Below, piece by piece: positions 23,412 through 36,289 of a DNA stretch of 64,000 bases. Where the stretch lies: the NCBI RefSeq assembly GCF_015706575.1, contig NW_024037070.1, positions 4,087,874 to 4,151,873 of the forward strand, written 5' to 3'. The notes beneath the pieces were generated by a model. The model did not search any database, was not told the DNA's origin, and saw nothing but the letters and a program-made list of their open reading frames with translations. The stretch comes from Patiria miniata. Taxonomy: Eukaryota > Echinodermata > Asteroidea > Valvatida > Asterinidae. The position numbers were made by a program, and so were the translations under genes. The first letter of the stretch is position 1, and every line of letters begins with the position of its first letter.

Positions 23412-23991
23412 GAAGCCTGTAAGGCCCAGGTACGTCTTTCTCTTTCACAGCAGTGGGTTTCTCTTTCACGGCGGAGTGTTTTTCCAGCCTCTCTTTCATA
23501 ACGTGTCCCTCTCTTTTACGGTAGCTAGACTCTTATTCATAACGTGCGTCTCTCCCTTTCAAGGGGGCAAGTCCATTTTTCACAATGTGTATTTCTCTCT
23601 AAGTTTGATTGACTCGCTGCCGCGACATAACTCCCAGCCGCGACATAATAACTTGCGGCCACGACTTACTAACTCATGGCCGAGACTTAATTATCATTCT
23701 GCCACGAGATAAATAAGTCGCGGTGCGAGTTAATAAGTCGCGGCCGCTACATGAATAAGTCGCGGCCACGACATAAAATAAGTCGTGGCCGCAAGTTAGT
23801 ATGTCGCAGCCGCGACTTAATCACACTTTGAGAGAAATGCACCCCTGTGAAAAATGGACTTGCCACCATGAAAGAGAGAGACACACGTTATGAAGAGTCT
23901 AGCTACATGTACCATGAAAGCAAAATGCACCATCGTGAAAGAGATCAAACCGCAGTGAAAGAGAAAGACGTTCCTGGCCCTTACAGGCTTC
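23412..23991. mobile_element. Foldback element with internal GTCGCGGCC array, 580 bp
   Basis: Inverted ends GAAGCCTGTAAGGCCCAGG and CCTGGCCCTTACAGGCTTC extend inward through CTTTCTCTTTCAC and its complement. The centre (23620-23820) is an array of units like AATAAGTCGCGGCCGCGACA in both orientations, and the outer parts repeat TCTCTTTCAC / GTGAAAGAGA. No target duplication is evident and no coding frame exists. Confidence 0.7.
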
Positions 23992-23999
23992 TGTAGTAA

Positions 24000-25251
24000 G
24001 TGACCCACTGAACGCATCCAAATTCAATGGAGAACAGGTGGAGGGGGTAGGGCACAACAAGTGATCCTCATTTGAAACTGTAACAAAGGGTGCAAAAGGG
24101 GGGAAGGGGGCAGCAGGGGGCATTTCCCCCCCCCCCCCCCCCCCCCACTACACACATACTGTACTTTTCCAAACTACTGAGGCATATAATGTATGTGTCC
24201 CCCACCCACCGGTACCAGTTGCCATTGATTGGTATGATTGCCGATGGCTGATTTAATATTTGGATTGAACAGAAAACACAACATCAGGAGGCCTATATAA
24301 CAGGACTAGGCGTCAGTTCAGAATTTCAATTAATAGAGGCTGGCACCTCAACATGAAATCATACACAGGTTCTTTATACAAACAGAAAAATACAATAACT
24401 TGTTGAAAGTTTTCAGGCTAATGGGTATCAGGCACCCCCCCCCCCCCCCCAAAAAGGAGCCCCATTTGTCCAGCATAGTTTTATCCAAACTGAGCTAATG
24501 TACATGTACACAGGGCTGAAGTTGTCTCTTCATGTTGCAGCTAATCTCAAATCTGTTGCCCCCACTCCCCCCCCCCCCCCCTCAAAAAGAAAATCTGCTG
24601 CTTTCACTTCCCCAGGAGACTGAGGGTGGATTAAGCAAGGACCACAGGAACAACAAATCACAGAAAATCATTTTGCCCATTTCCATTAAAATTAAAAACA
24701 AAATTGACAGAGTCATCAAAACACTGCACCTGTGTACTATCGAAAAGTCAGGGCTGAGATTCGGATCTTGTCTGTTGTCTGACAGGATTTCATCTGCCGG
24801 AATAAGTCAAATCTAAAGCTGAGAAAAAAAAATTATCTAAGGAAATGGGAGTCTGCAGACACCAGACTGGGCAGGAAGCCGTGGACGCTGGGTCTGACGG
24901 ACACAGGTGCCCCTCTACGCTGCCGTACAGAAAGAAGAAAAAAGTCTGCTCTCACAGGAAACAGACAAACTCAGCAGTTGGCTGATACATCGACCAACCA
25001 CCACTCTTTGGATTCACAGGACCATATGGTAGTTGGTACCCTACAATTCAAGTTGGAGTCCACGCTCCTTTTACAATCAGCAAAAAAAAAAAAAAAAACG
25101 ACAAACTAACACACAAATCTGTATAATTTACTCAAAACCACTATTTTCAGTTCTTCAAACAAGCTTTTGCCACTTTTATGCCAAAATTCTGGTTTTGCAA
25201 ATTAATTCGAGAAGACCTCTAACAGAAAAGGAAAAGTATCAGGCATTTTCA
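24000..25251. other. ZNF423 intron, homopolymers only
   Basis: Contains poly-C runs (24127-24147, 24436-24450, 24567-24581). 24840-25060 is a small GC-richer patch. No exon supported. Confidence 0.3.
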
Positions 25252-25480
25252 ATGGTGAAGAATTCTTCAAAAAAATCCTGGATCCAGACCCAGATCCGGA
25301 TCACTTCCAAAATCTAATCGATTTGTACTTGTAGCAAGGACCACCCCTAAAGAAATGTTCATGCAAATCCGTCTATAACTATTTGAGTTATCTTGTTAAC
25401 AGACAGACAAACCAACCAACCAACAACCAACAAACTAACCAAATCTGATGAAAACATAACCTCCTTGGCCGAGGTAACAA
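25252..25480. repeat. SINE/LINE 3'-tail-like repeat, copy 1
   Basis: Carries TCCGGATCACTTCCAAAATC, ATGCAAATCCGTC, GAGTTATCTTGTTAACAGAC, an AACCAACCAACA tail and CATAACCTCCTTGGCCGAGG. A similar string ends many short dispersed repeats in marine invertebrates. Second copy at 45880-46110. No reverse transcriptase frame is attached. Confidence 0.6.
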
Positions 25481-25669
25481 CGCCAACCCGCATAAAAACT
25501 CCTTGGAAATTTGTAGCTGTCAGGTTCCCCATCGCAGCCTCGCAGGGTAGAACTAATTGATGAAACTAACTGTCCTCTACCACCTACCGGTATGTAATAA
25601 TGCCCAATCAAGTCAAAAATAAAACTGATCATCATTCCTCTAATAAAATTCTGGACCCAACAAGTTACA

Positions 25670-25913
25670 TGTACGGTAGAACAGAGCAGAATTTCAGTTG
25701 GCTCCTTATAATCGTTGCACAGAATAATAACCATCTTGTGTTTTAGCTGTTGCTTGCTGGGCCTTTTCTAAACTTAACAGTCTTGAAACTGCATGTACGG
25801 TAGAACAGAGCAGAATTTCAGTTGGCTCCTTACAATCGTTGCACAGAATAATAACCATCTTGTGTTTTAGCTGTTGCTTGCTGGGCCTTTTCTAAACTTA
25901 ACAGTCTTGAAAC
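25670..25913. repeat. Recent tandem duplication, two units of about 122 bp
   Basis: The unit starting GTACGGTAGAACAGAGCAGA occurs at about 25671 and again at about 25795 with almost no differences. Confidence 0.85.
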
Positions 25914-28361
25914 TGTATCTTCCGAACACTAGATAATGGTATACAAGAGCTGCAGAAGAACTACAGGATGGGGGGGGGGCCCAACAGTTAAACTTGTGAC
26001 GATGACTACTCTCTCATTTTTCTCCAGACTGGGACATTGAGTGCAGAAAAACATGCAAAACAAATTCAGGCCAACTTTATTCACACTTTAGCTGACAAAA
26101 TGCTCCAAAATGTTCGTGAGGCAAAGACATGAAGGTCCTCAATATTTCACCAGCCAAGTTTAAAGGCTCGGTTCAATTTTTAAAGGAGACTTTTCTTCAC
26201 CATTTTGCACCTGAGAGTGAAGCCAAGTGATTTCAATACGAAGCCTTAGACTAGACTGATGCAGTACTAATGGAGTGTTGGACTGGTTGTTTCATGTGCC
26301 AATCTATTTTCTTGCACGGCATATCTTAAGTTTTGTGACTCTCATGTATCGAGAGTCCCAAATTTTCGGTTACGGGTACCCGATCCCATAATCTAGACCC
26401 AGTTCCAGACATAAACGGTCGGGTACGTGGGTACCCGGTTCTGATGCACAGCCCTAGTCTGATATACCATACACCCTTTGGCTTCAGAATGTGCCAATAT
26501 ACACATACATGTAATGGGTTAAAGCAGCATTGGATTTACATACCGTACTGGGTACATGTACATGAAGGCAGATCTGGACAAGTTTTCACCACCAATAGAG
26601 TTTTAAGTACCGGTACTTACAGGCATACATGTAGTACGCGTTCGGTTTTTTCAATCAACAGAGCTGAACTCAAACCTTAAATGTAGGCCATAGGCCTATC
26701 AAATCTCTCTTTGTGACTTTTTCAGTATCTACACTGCCCCCCCTCAACCCCCACCCACGTAAAACTTTCAACACCGCCAAAAATATCCCATTGTGGGTAC
26801 AATTCCAATTTCGTTGCATTCAGTTCTCCACAAAAAAGGTTCCTAAAATAGAAATAAAGTGCCTAAAATAACCCAAAACAGTTATTTTTCTATAAGCTGT
26901 ATTTCTGCACGAATGAATGCCTTTGTGAAAAAGGACCAGGAACCGGTATGTGGGGAGCCAGCTGGATTTGTCCCACCACAGTGAATGCATGATTGGGGGT
27001 TTTGAATAAAATCCCCGACAAAAGACTTGTCAAAACTGAACTTATGGCCACGGGGTATATTCGCTTAAAATAGACGTTCCATTCTCTGCACCCCATCGAA
27101 ATCTGACAAAAGACCGTAAAACTTAGTCAGGTCAGGCTTTATGCACAGCAAATTTTTTTCTGTTGCGTGTTTTTTTGTATTCACGCTGACTGCAGTCACA
27201 CGCTGACTCGCAACAAAAAAGTTGGCATGCCAGGAGTTGAATGGTGGTTGCTCGTTTATGACGATTTAACAAACACAGTATTACAAACAACAAATACGTG
27301 TTGTCCTAAGCCTCAGGCTTGGATACAAAAATAGCACCAACTTTCCCAAAATAGTAACTTTCTGACTAAAAATAGAATTTCAATTGTTAAGCCGGTCGAT
27401 TGAACCTGTGGGGGAACTATTTAAAGCCACCATTGCCCATGACCAGTTACACTTGGCTTAATATTGCTTTTCCCAATTTGTGGAGAATACAGCCCTTCCC
27501 CCCCCCCCCCACCTTTCTCATCCATAAAAAATTGTCCAAAATGGTCCTGTTGGGTTGAAAGTACATGTATGTATCTAGATCAGGATGTGTTAAAAATAAA
27601 TTAAGGACCATCTAAACACTAAACCTCCCAGACCCTTCAAAATCTACAGCTGAAAGTTTGCCCACTGTCACATCATGTACATGTACGGTTGTCTCAGTCC
27701 AAACTGGATAAAGGATTTTATTCCAATAATACAGCCAGTGTCTGACAAGCGTGATATACATGTATATGTAATCCCGTCACTGCAGTAGAGGTTACTTTCA
27801 ACAAGATTAATCAAATCTACATGTAGTCTTGGGAACTTATACATGTACACGTAGGCAGCACCGACCAGGAAATTTCTTCCAAACATACCGTTATGTACAT
27901 GTACCTCATCCGCACTGTACTGAAGCGAGATGCACACATGATATATTCTCAAAATATCATGGGTAGCATTGCCAAAGTTCCCAATTCAATTTGATTCATC
28001 TTGTTGATAGCAGCCCAAACCACCACGGTGGCAGGGACATGCAGTGTGTGGAGAATTGAATCCATATATAAAGTCTTGGACCTAGACTCTTTTACATGGT
28101 GTTGGATGCAAAGACAGTGCCCCTGGACTCCTGCACATAGGAGGAGTCTGGCAATTTAGGACGGTTATTTGCAAAGATCCAAGAGAGGTGGGGGGGGGGG
28201 GGGGGGACAGGACTCCATTTGAGGCTTTCGGGCTGTTCGTGATAAAGTACCGGTACTGTTGTGCAGTTTACATGTATATTACACACATACCCATGTGTAA
28301 ATCCAAATTAGAATATTAGCTCAGGCTTTTAATTTTTGATCTGGGACCCGACTCAAGTCCC

Positions 28362-28399
<38 letters not shown>

Positions 28400-28833
28400 T
28401 GGTGGGCCAATGTGGTGGTACATGTACATGTACATGTATTTAATGGCTTGTTAAAACGCATTTTATACACACGTCAATGGTTATAGTATGAAGCTAATGG
28501 TCAAGAGGCACATTAATGTTCATGTATGCAGTACATGTATGTGACAGTATGCGAAAAACATTCAATATGATTCAAAACAAACAAAACAAAGAATCACAGT
28601 CCTAAAGTTCCTTTTTTAAACGTACCAGTACATGTATCTTTTGCGGAATAAATCAATTCATACAACATTCAAATATATTCATACACATAAAATGTAACAT
28701 CAGTCATGGTTCTACATACCTCAATGTTCCTTACAAATCATTCACAGAAGCTAGCTGATTGCGTTATCACGTGATGAGGTGTTCGCTGTAGTGCGTTGCA
28801 GTTCCAGCTGTACATGTACATGTACATGTACAA
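25914..28833. other. ZNF423 intron rich in TACATGTA words
   Basis: Non-coding. TACATGTA and ACATGTAC words are scattered through it, with a 35-bp poly-C at 28363-28397. No domain-bearing frame or splice-bounded exon was found. Confidence 0.4.
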
Positions 28834-30028
28834 GTCTAGGGCCACTTCCTGAAATTTTACTGTGTAATGTTCTAAATGCCAAATTAACAAACACAAGAGT
28901 CCATCATGGTTGAAGTAATTGCACTGTCCGCATCAACTTCACAGGAACCAATGACTGCTCGACGTGTCCACGGTGGCAATATATGTGTAAAACGCACGTA
29001 TACCTTCGATCACGTGATGAAGTTGGTAGATCCACCCCGCCTACAATGCACTGCATCTGATGGAATAATACACTGGTGAGTAGTGGCTGCAATAGGTTGA
29101 GTGACCCCGGCCACAATCCAAACGCTATTGGCTAATCGAACCGGCGGAGTGTAAATGACAATAACAACCGGAAGAAGAAAAAAGGTCCAGTGACTTTCTC
29201 TTTCCCAAAACCAGTTCGGCGGTGACTCTCTCTGCCAAAACTAGTTCAAAGTTGGACTTCACAAATTCAGCCAATGAACAACAAGAGTTACCGCCCAAGC
29301 ACGGAGCTGTGGTACAATAGCCTGTGGGCAGTCTTCTATTTGATATTTTAATACAAGGTCACAGGCAGGACACACAATACTACATTTGTGCATGTATGCA
29401 CCTCTGGCAGTGACCTGGTTCAAATTCTTCTCACCAATCATATCGCTTTTTACCAAAAATCCTTTCTGGCAATGCAAAGAAAAGCACCTTCCATCAGGTT
29501 ACTATAGGTGTATGAAACTGCGTACAGTATGTAGGTGTTATGTGCAGGGGCGTCAATCGCTTCTCAAAAGTGGGGGGGGGGGACATACCTTGATCAGAAC
29601 TGAGATGTGAGCGCGAAGTGCGAAGCCCTTACGGCGTGGGGTTCGGGGCCCGATTCTGGATGCTCTGTGGTGTGATCAGAAGCAATTTCTTACCACTTTT
29701 CTCCATGCTTTAACTAATATTTTCGTAGCAAAAGATAATTATTTGAACATCGTTTTCGAGGTTGGAGTCATTGAATCAGCTACCAGAATTCTGAGCTACA
29801 GGCGTGGGTGGGGTTTGGGGCCCGCTTAATAGCCCCGAAAAATTTGAATTCTAAATGCTCTGTGGTGCTATCTGAGGCAATTTCCGACCACTTTAACCAA
29901 TATTTTCTAAGCAAAAGATACATTGTAGTACATAATAGGGCCCTGTAAATGAGACACGTGTTCAAAAATCGATCTGGGGGGGACATTTGATATTGTGTCC
30001 CCCACCCTTCAAAAAGTGGGGGGGACCT

Positions 30029-30062
<34 letters not shown>

Positions 30063-30198
30063 AGGATTGACGCCCATGGTTATTTGTAGGCCAGGTCATC
30101 AGTCTTTTAAGCAAAGTGCACAGTTCTGGTTGAGAGACCTTTGCAGGCACTATCATACATGTACTTGCATATTATGCTATTTGTCATGTGTACACAAC
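28834..30198. repeat. 1.4-kb tandem duplication, first unit
   Basis: CCACTTCCTGAAATTTTACT at 28842 recurs at 30252, an offset of 1410, and similarity continues collinearly to the CATGTGTACACAA near 30192 (31632 in unit 2). Differences are scattered substitutions plus homopolymer and TACATGTA length changes. The unit holds one hAT-like MITE (29545-30078). Confidence 0.9.
29545..30078. mobile_element. hAT-like MITE, copy in first tandem unit
   Basis: Ends CAGGGGCGTCAATC and GATTGACGCCCATG are inverted. The flanks GTTATGTG (29537-29544) and GTTATTTG (30079-30086) match at 7 of 8 positions, fitting a hAT 8-bp duplication. Includes a 32-bp poly-C (30031-30062). Internal repeats share CTAAATGCTCTGTGGTG. 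Confidence 0.7.
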
Positions 30199-30243
30199 AC
30201 GTTACAACGTGCACCGTAAGTCTGATGCAAGTCGACTGTTATA

Positions 30244-31639
30244 GTCTGGGACCACTTCCTGAAATTTTACTATGTAATGTTCTAAATGCCAAATTAACAA
30301 ACACAAGAGTCCATCATGGTTGAAGTAATTGCACTGTCCGCATCAACTTCACAGGAACCAATGACTGCTCGACGTGTCCATGGTGGCAATATACATGTAT
30401 GTGTAAAACGCACGTATACCTTCGATCACGTGATGAAGTTGGTAGATCCACCCCGCCTACAATGCACTGCATCTGATGGAATAATACACTGGTGAGTAGT
30501 GGCTGCAATAGGTTGAGTGACCCCGGCCACAATCCAAACACTATTGGCTAATCGAACCGGCGGAGTGTAAATGACAATAACAACCGGAAGAAGAAAAAAG
30601 GTCCAGTGACTTTCTCTTTCCCAAAACCAGTTCGGCGGTGACTCTCTCTGCCAAAACTAGTTCAAAGTTGGACTTCACAAATTCAGCCAATCAACAACAA
30701 GAGTTACCGCCCAAGCACGGAGCTGTGGTACAATAGCCTGTGGACAGTCTTCTATTTGATATTTTAATACAAGGTCACAGGCAGGACACACAATACTACA
30801 TTTGTGCATGTGTTCATGCACCTCTGGCAGTGACCTGGTTCAAATTCTTCTCACCAATCATATTGCTTTTCACCGAAAATCCTTTCTGGCAATGCAAAGA
30901 AAAGCACCTTCCATCAGGTTACTATAGGTGTATGAAACTGCATACATGTACAAAAATGCAGGTGTTATGTGCAGGGGCGTCAATCGCTTCTCAAAAGTGG
31001 GGGGGACATACCTTAATCAGAACTGAGATGTGAGCGCGAAGCACGAAGCCCTTACGGCGTGGGGTTCGGGGCCCGCTTAAGGGCCCCGAAAAAATTGGAT
31101 TCTGGATGCTCTGTGGTGTGATCGGAAGCAATTTCTTGCCACTTTTCTCCATGCTTTAACTAATATTTTCGTAGCAAAAGATAATTATTTGAACATCGTT
31201 TTCGAGGTTGGAGTCATTGAATCAGCTACCAGAATTCTGAGCTCCAGGCGTGTGGTTTGGGGCCCGCTTAATGGCCCCGAAAAAAATTGGATTCTAAATG
31301 CTCTGTGGTGCTATCTGAGGCAATTTCTGACCACTTACACGTAACCAATATTTTCTAAGCAAAAGATACATTGTAGCACATAATAGGGCCCTGTAAATGA
31401 GACGCGAGTTCAAAAATCGATCTGGGGGAGGGGGGGACATTAAATATTTTGTCCCCCACCCTTCAAAAAGTGGGGGGGACATGTCCCCCTGTCCCCCCAG
31501 GATTGACGCCCATGGTTATACCGGTATGTAGGCCAGGTCATCAGTCTTTTAAGCAAAGTGCACAGTTCTGGTTGAGAGACCTTTGCAGGCACTATCATAC
31601 AACGTGTACTTGCATATTATGCCATTTGCCATGTGTACA
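30244..31639. repeat. 1.4-kb tandem duplication, second unit
   Basis: Direct repeat of 28834-30198. The poly-C run of the first unit is short here, and a CCGGTA-containing insertion lies near 31520. Confidence 0.9.
30972..31514. mobile_element. hAT-like MITE, copy in second tandem unit
   Basis: Same element and same left flank GTTATGTG (30964-30971) as 29545-30078, so the MITE was present before the segment was duplicated. Confidence 0.7.
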
Positions 31640-31691
31640 CAATACCAGTATTAAGGTTGAGCAAACTGTGAAGTTACGCTGCACAGTACAT

Positions 31692-31840
31692 GTATCCAGT
31701 TCGTTAGTAAAAACGTCATACACGCACGCGCACCAATGATTACTAGCGCCCATTGGCTACAAACACTCGAGCTGCGTTAACTTCCGGTTCCAATCGTGCA
31801 GAAAGTGCTGGAGGTGACGTCACACTAACGAACCGGATAC
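31692..31840. mobile_element. Short MITE with GTATCC-GTTCGTTAGT ends
   Basis: Left GTATCCAGTTCGTTAGT, right ACTAACGAACCGGATAC, 149 bp. The interior TGATTACTAGCGCCCATTGG recurs inverted at 51674-51886. Confidence 0.65.
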
Positions 31841-31929
31841 ACCTGTGGTTCAGGGAGTGCATAGGACCCAACCGAATACCTGTACATAAGTGAAAGCCCT
31901 CTGTCTCTAGTGAGGTGAGCAAAGTTTAA

Positions 31930-32430
31930 AGGGACACTAGGTCCTGAAATCCCCGAAAATTTCATGTTTTGGATTGTTTACTTAGCCTATTTCAAACATC
32001 TGGTTGAAAGGAAACCAACCTAATGTCTTACCGTTCGCGAGAAAAGACACACAAAAAAACGGTCGTTTACATCGGACACAACGGAGTACGAATACATTTT
32101 TCGTTTCTTTCTCAGTGTACGATATATACATTGTGTGTCTCCGGAACAGCAGTGACCAATCGCCAATGCAAAAAAATATGGTTTCTTCAACGTCTGCAAA
32201 AGGCGAACACTTTACAAATGAAATCACAACTAGCATCACAACAGCTCGAATTTATGGGGTCGCAAAAGTGGACCCCGAATTTCGTTTTCGCACGCATAAT
32301 ACAGGAATAACACAAAAACGCCCAGTTTTTAAAGGATAGTTGTGTGGATGTTTATATCCTACTTTTAATGTTCTTTCCGATCAACATCATCTCGTTCAAC
32401 GATTGGGCTGTTCCAGGACCCAGTGTCCCT
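31930..32430. mobile_element. Kolobok/T2-like MITE, family E copy 1
   Basis: Ends AGGGACACTAGGTCCTG and CAGGACCCAGTGTCCCT flanked by TTAA on both sides (31926-31929 and 32431-32434). 501 bp, with overlapping short frames on both strands that are not coding. Same TTAA plus AGGGA end structure as family A. Confidence 0.75.
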
Positions 32431-33047
32431 TTAACTTAAAATAAAAGTAAGAGATGGTTTGATGAGAATCTGAGGCCAATGTTCAAATTACAAATATGTA
32501 CCGGTACTTGTGTACGCGGCTATGGCCAGTAGAACTTTACATTAGGCCCCAAAAAAGGGTTTTGTTGCCCTCACCTGACCAACCCAAAATTTCTGGAAAT
32601 CTCCGGTTCCCTTTTCTTTTCTTTTTTACAAAATAGTTTGGGGAAACCAGTCGGATGAGCATTCAAATGCATTGCCAACAACGCATTGCCGATGACGCCT
32701 GGTGAACACTCAGAATAAAATGTGATCCACTCCACAAAAAAAGGGTACTGGGCCTATGTCGCAAAAAAAGTTCAATTGAGTTAATGTTGGAAAGCACACA
32801 ACGTAGGTCTAAGCTTTCTTTAAGAGTACAATAGAGCTCACCTCTCAATCTAGAAATATGATGTATTTGCATATTAATTACTTCCTTGGAGTTCAAATTA
32901 CACAACTGAGAAAACAGGCTTTGGAATACATGTAGCTGGCTCTGTTGTAGGTTTGGGCACGATGCACATCCACAATTGGTTTTTTTTCACTTTATTCATC
33001 GAAATCAACATTTCTGCAAATGAATCCTGAAAATTTAGGTATTATAA

Positions 33048-33593
33048 AGGGAATGTACAACATTTGCTTTTGCTGCAATTTTCAGAAATAAATGAATTTG
33101 GAGGATTAGTACATGTACATGTATGTTAATGTTATAGCAAATAATGTAAAACTGACTTGCTTCACGTTTTGGGTTCGAAGATGCTGGAAAATCCAAGAAA
33201 ACCAACCATGTTTTTGTAGTAGTCTGGTTCCCTGACCCCAAGTAAGATGAAACGGAGCAATTTATAGACTTTGGGGGATTGTAAGGTCAGAGAATCAGTA
33301 CAAGAAAGCTTGAACCCCTTCACAGGTGTGTAATCAATTGCAAAGAAAATGTGGAATAACTACCGTAAATATGAAAAATTAGGAGCACTTTTGAAAAAAA
33401 AAGGGCAGTTTTCTCCAACGCTGGTCGGCCGACCAGCATTGGAAAAATACAAGTTTTCTTGAAAATGTCAGAACACCAGGAGCCACGATTTTACAGGATG
33501 CTTTAGACTGTCATTCCCTTTACAATCCAGTAAGATATTTCGTGATAATTTGATCATTTCGTTTTTGATGTTTGCAAATGTTGTATCTTCCCT
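33048..33593. mobile_element. Kolobok/T2-like MITE, family A, older inverted copy
   Basis: AGGGAATGTACAACATTTGC at the left and TTGCAAATGTTGTATCTTCCCT at the right. The central palindrome is changed on both arms (half-site CCAACGCTGGTCGG) yet still pairs, apart from one position. Confidence 0.7.
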
Positions 33594-33984
33594 TTAAAGA
33601 TGTAATTCATGACAAAGAAAATGAAAATCATATTTTGATGAAATGTTCACCCTCTCAACGTTGAGCGGGCCATTACACGATAATGTGGAGTGGGTCACAC
33701 ATTTGTTGCGCGTACTTCAAGCAATTCATGCTGGGACCAGTATGCACTAGCAGCGTGTCTCGTCAACTGCACTGGGCTCTCAAAAGTGGTTGCAAAGCAC
33801 CATTCACTGTTAGTGTTAGTACATGGAGTCTATAGCAGAATAATTTGTTAACCCTTAGAAGCGTATGTCACAGTGAAGACATGTACTAACACTTGCACAT
33901 GTACATGTAGGCATGGAGATTCCTATTATTGCATTATTGGAACAATTGCCTCTGAAGTTATCTTTGCTTACTGCTTACAGCCCT

Positions 33985-34605
33985 TATATCGTCCTGAAAT
34001 CGCCAACAGTTTTAAGTTTATTGTTTACTAAATCCTATTTCAAAGGTCCGGTTGAAAGGAAACTTACCTAATGAAGAACTATTCCTAAGAAAAGACAAAA
34101 AAACATCATTGTTTACATTGTATTTCTGACGCAATGGACATTTTGTGGCATGTATACCGGTATACGTATTTTCAGTAGTAAAGTCTCCTTGGACAAGCAT
34201 GTAAATTTGTACGTTGCCCCCAGTTTCTGTCAGACGACGGATTCAATGTACGGTACACGTCATGTGTGTGCACATGCACACGCTATGTACATGTACACAT
34301 TTGTATTGTTCAAGCGCACAGAACACTTTTACACAAGTTGTTTCCCGCACCTCCGCTGCATACGATGCACTCAGCTGGAACAGTGCCACATGATTCACGA
34401 CAAGCACCCAACACCTCGATTTTGGAGAGTCAAAACTGACCCCCGAATTTCTTTCTCGCAAGAAGAATACAAAAACGGCCACTCTTCAAAGGGTGGCTGA
34501 GTAGACGTTGATATTCTACTTTTAAACGCCCTTTCCAATTAATATCATTTCGTTTTAAATGCATTTTGTAGCCCGATTGGGTGTATTCCTTGACGTCGTG
34601 CCCCT
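33985..34605. mobile_element. Kolobok/T2-like MITE, family E, degraded copy
   Basis: Shares TCCTGAAAT, GGTTGAAAGGAAAC, CCCGAATTTC and TTTTAA-GCCCTTTCC with 31930-32430 in order, but its ends are eroded (left ATATCGTCCTGAAATC, right GTGCCCCTTTAG). Confidence 0.6.
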
Positions 34606-34919
34606 TTAGTTTAAGGTCTCCATGAAATGGGCTGACAATCAATTTTATCAACAGAAATCATAGGCCATGAAACTGGCCCAAAGAGTTTGAAGTTGGTGGG
34701 TTTGGAGTGATTACAATTGAAGCAAAAAAGAAAGTTCAAATCTTTTCCTACATCAACATTTAATTTTTAAGAATATCAGCCAAAAGATGATATCCCTTTT
34801 GAAAATGTTGAAATTTATTAAATGCAAGCATGAATGTTCCCTTTTAAATGTACATATTAAATGTATCAAGCATCTACCATTTTTTTTAAACCACAAGTCA
34901 AAATTGGATATATACTTAA

Positions 34920-35416
34920 AGGGAAAATACAACATTTGCAAACATCAAAAAATAAAACTACCAAATCATTTTGAAATACCTTGCTGGACTGTTAGTGAAT
35001 GAGAGTGTAAAGCATCCTGTAAAATCATGGCACCTGGTATACTGTCATTTTCAAGAAAAGTGGTATACGCTGATCGGCCGATCAGCGTTGGAAAAAACTG
35101 GCTTTTTTTCAAATACTGGCCCCAGTTGACCATTGCACTTGTTTGCAATCGATTACACACCTATGAACGGGTACAAGCCAGCTAGACTGGTTCCCTTACC
35201 TTACAATTCCCCAATGTATGTAAACTGATCTGTTTCTTCTTAAATGGAGTCAGGGAACCAGACTACAGGAAAATGATTGTTTTTCTTGGTTTTTATAGCA
35301 TTTTCGAACCCAAAACCTCAAAAAAGTCAGTGTAACTATATTTGCTATATATTTCCAACCCCCCAATTCCATCCATTTCTGAAAATTACAGCAAAAGCAA
35401 ATGATGTATATTCCCT
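34920..35416. mobile_element. Kolobok/T2-like MITE, family A copy 2
   Basis: Nearly identical to 2370-2883, same orientation, flanked by TTAA (34916-34919 and 35417-35420). A small deletion lies left of the central palindrome. Confidence 0.78.
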
Positions 35417-35770
35417 TTAATAAAGATGAAAAAATATCATCAACAAAAAAAGTCCAAAATCCCAGTTTTTAACTTAAGCCAGAGTGCAACAGAAGTACAT
35501 GTACTTCCAAAATATAAAATGCTTGTCAGATCAGACATCATGATGAATTCCCATACGTTCAGAACCAGAACCTCCGCAAAATGCTTTTAAAACAAGAACT
35601 GAAAACAAGTCATAATGAGGTCGGCATTAACAACTCCCTTCAGGCCAGTCAGCAAACGTTGAATGACTGTCATTTCGCATAATTGGCAGATTATTATAAT
35701 TGTACTCAGAGGCAGGATTGTGTCCGCTGCCATTCTGGAACCTAAGCAAAAGATGCAATGATTCCTATTA

Positions 35771-36289
35771 CAGGGTGAGTCAGAATGGACTCAAATTAAA
35801 GAAAGTATCAAAAATATGTAGCAATTATCCAAAAAAATGCATATGACATGTACATGTTACACATGAAAGCTGGTATTTTGGACATATTTGGTAAAAGTTT
35901 CATGTCCATTGTACCATTTTGAAGAAAAACGCATATAAAGAACACACGCTAAAAAACACTGACCAGTGTTCCATGGTCCAAAAAATGTATTGAAATCGCA
36001 TACTGATGTGAAGCAGTGTAATAACAAATAAAAACCTAGTCATGGTGACTGACTCACTTGAAGTTACTGACACATTTAAAAAAGGCAAAACCAATTCCGT
36101 GTGCAGACTGGAAAATGAGCCACTTCAATGAAAATGGCATTACTCCTCACCACAGCCTCTAAATTGACAAATTCAAAATTCCTGTGGAAGACGTGAAGGT
36201 TTCATATGAAACACTCAGTTTTTTTTCTCAATACTCTATTTGCCACAAAAAAAGGTGAACTTGGGTCCAGATCATTCTGACTCACCCTG
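35771..36289. mobile_element. Mariner-like MITE (CAGGGTG ends)
   Basis: Ends CAGGGTGAGTCAGAATG and CATTCTGACTCACCCTG, left flank TA. About 519 bp, non-coding. CAGGGTG ends at a TA target are common in the Tc1/mariner superfamily. Confidence 0.6.

Noticed and set aside
31982-32339. Overlapping 85-111-codon frames on both strands
   Set aside because: They lie inside a TTAA-flanked MITE and are not kept in the older copy at 33985-34605.
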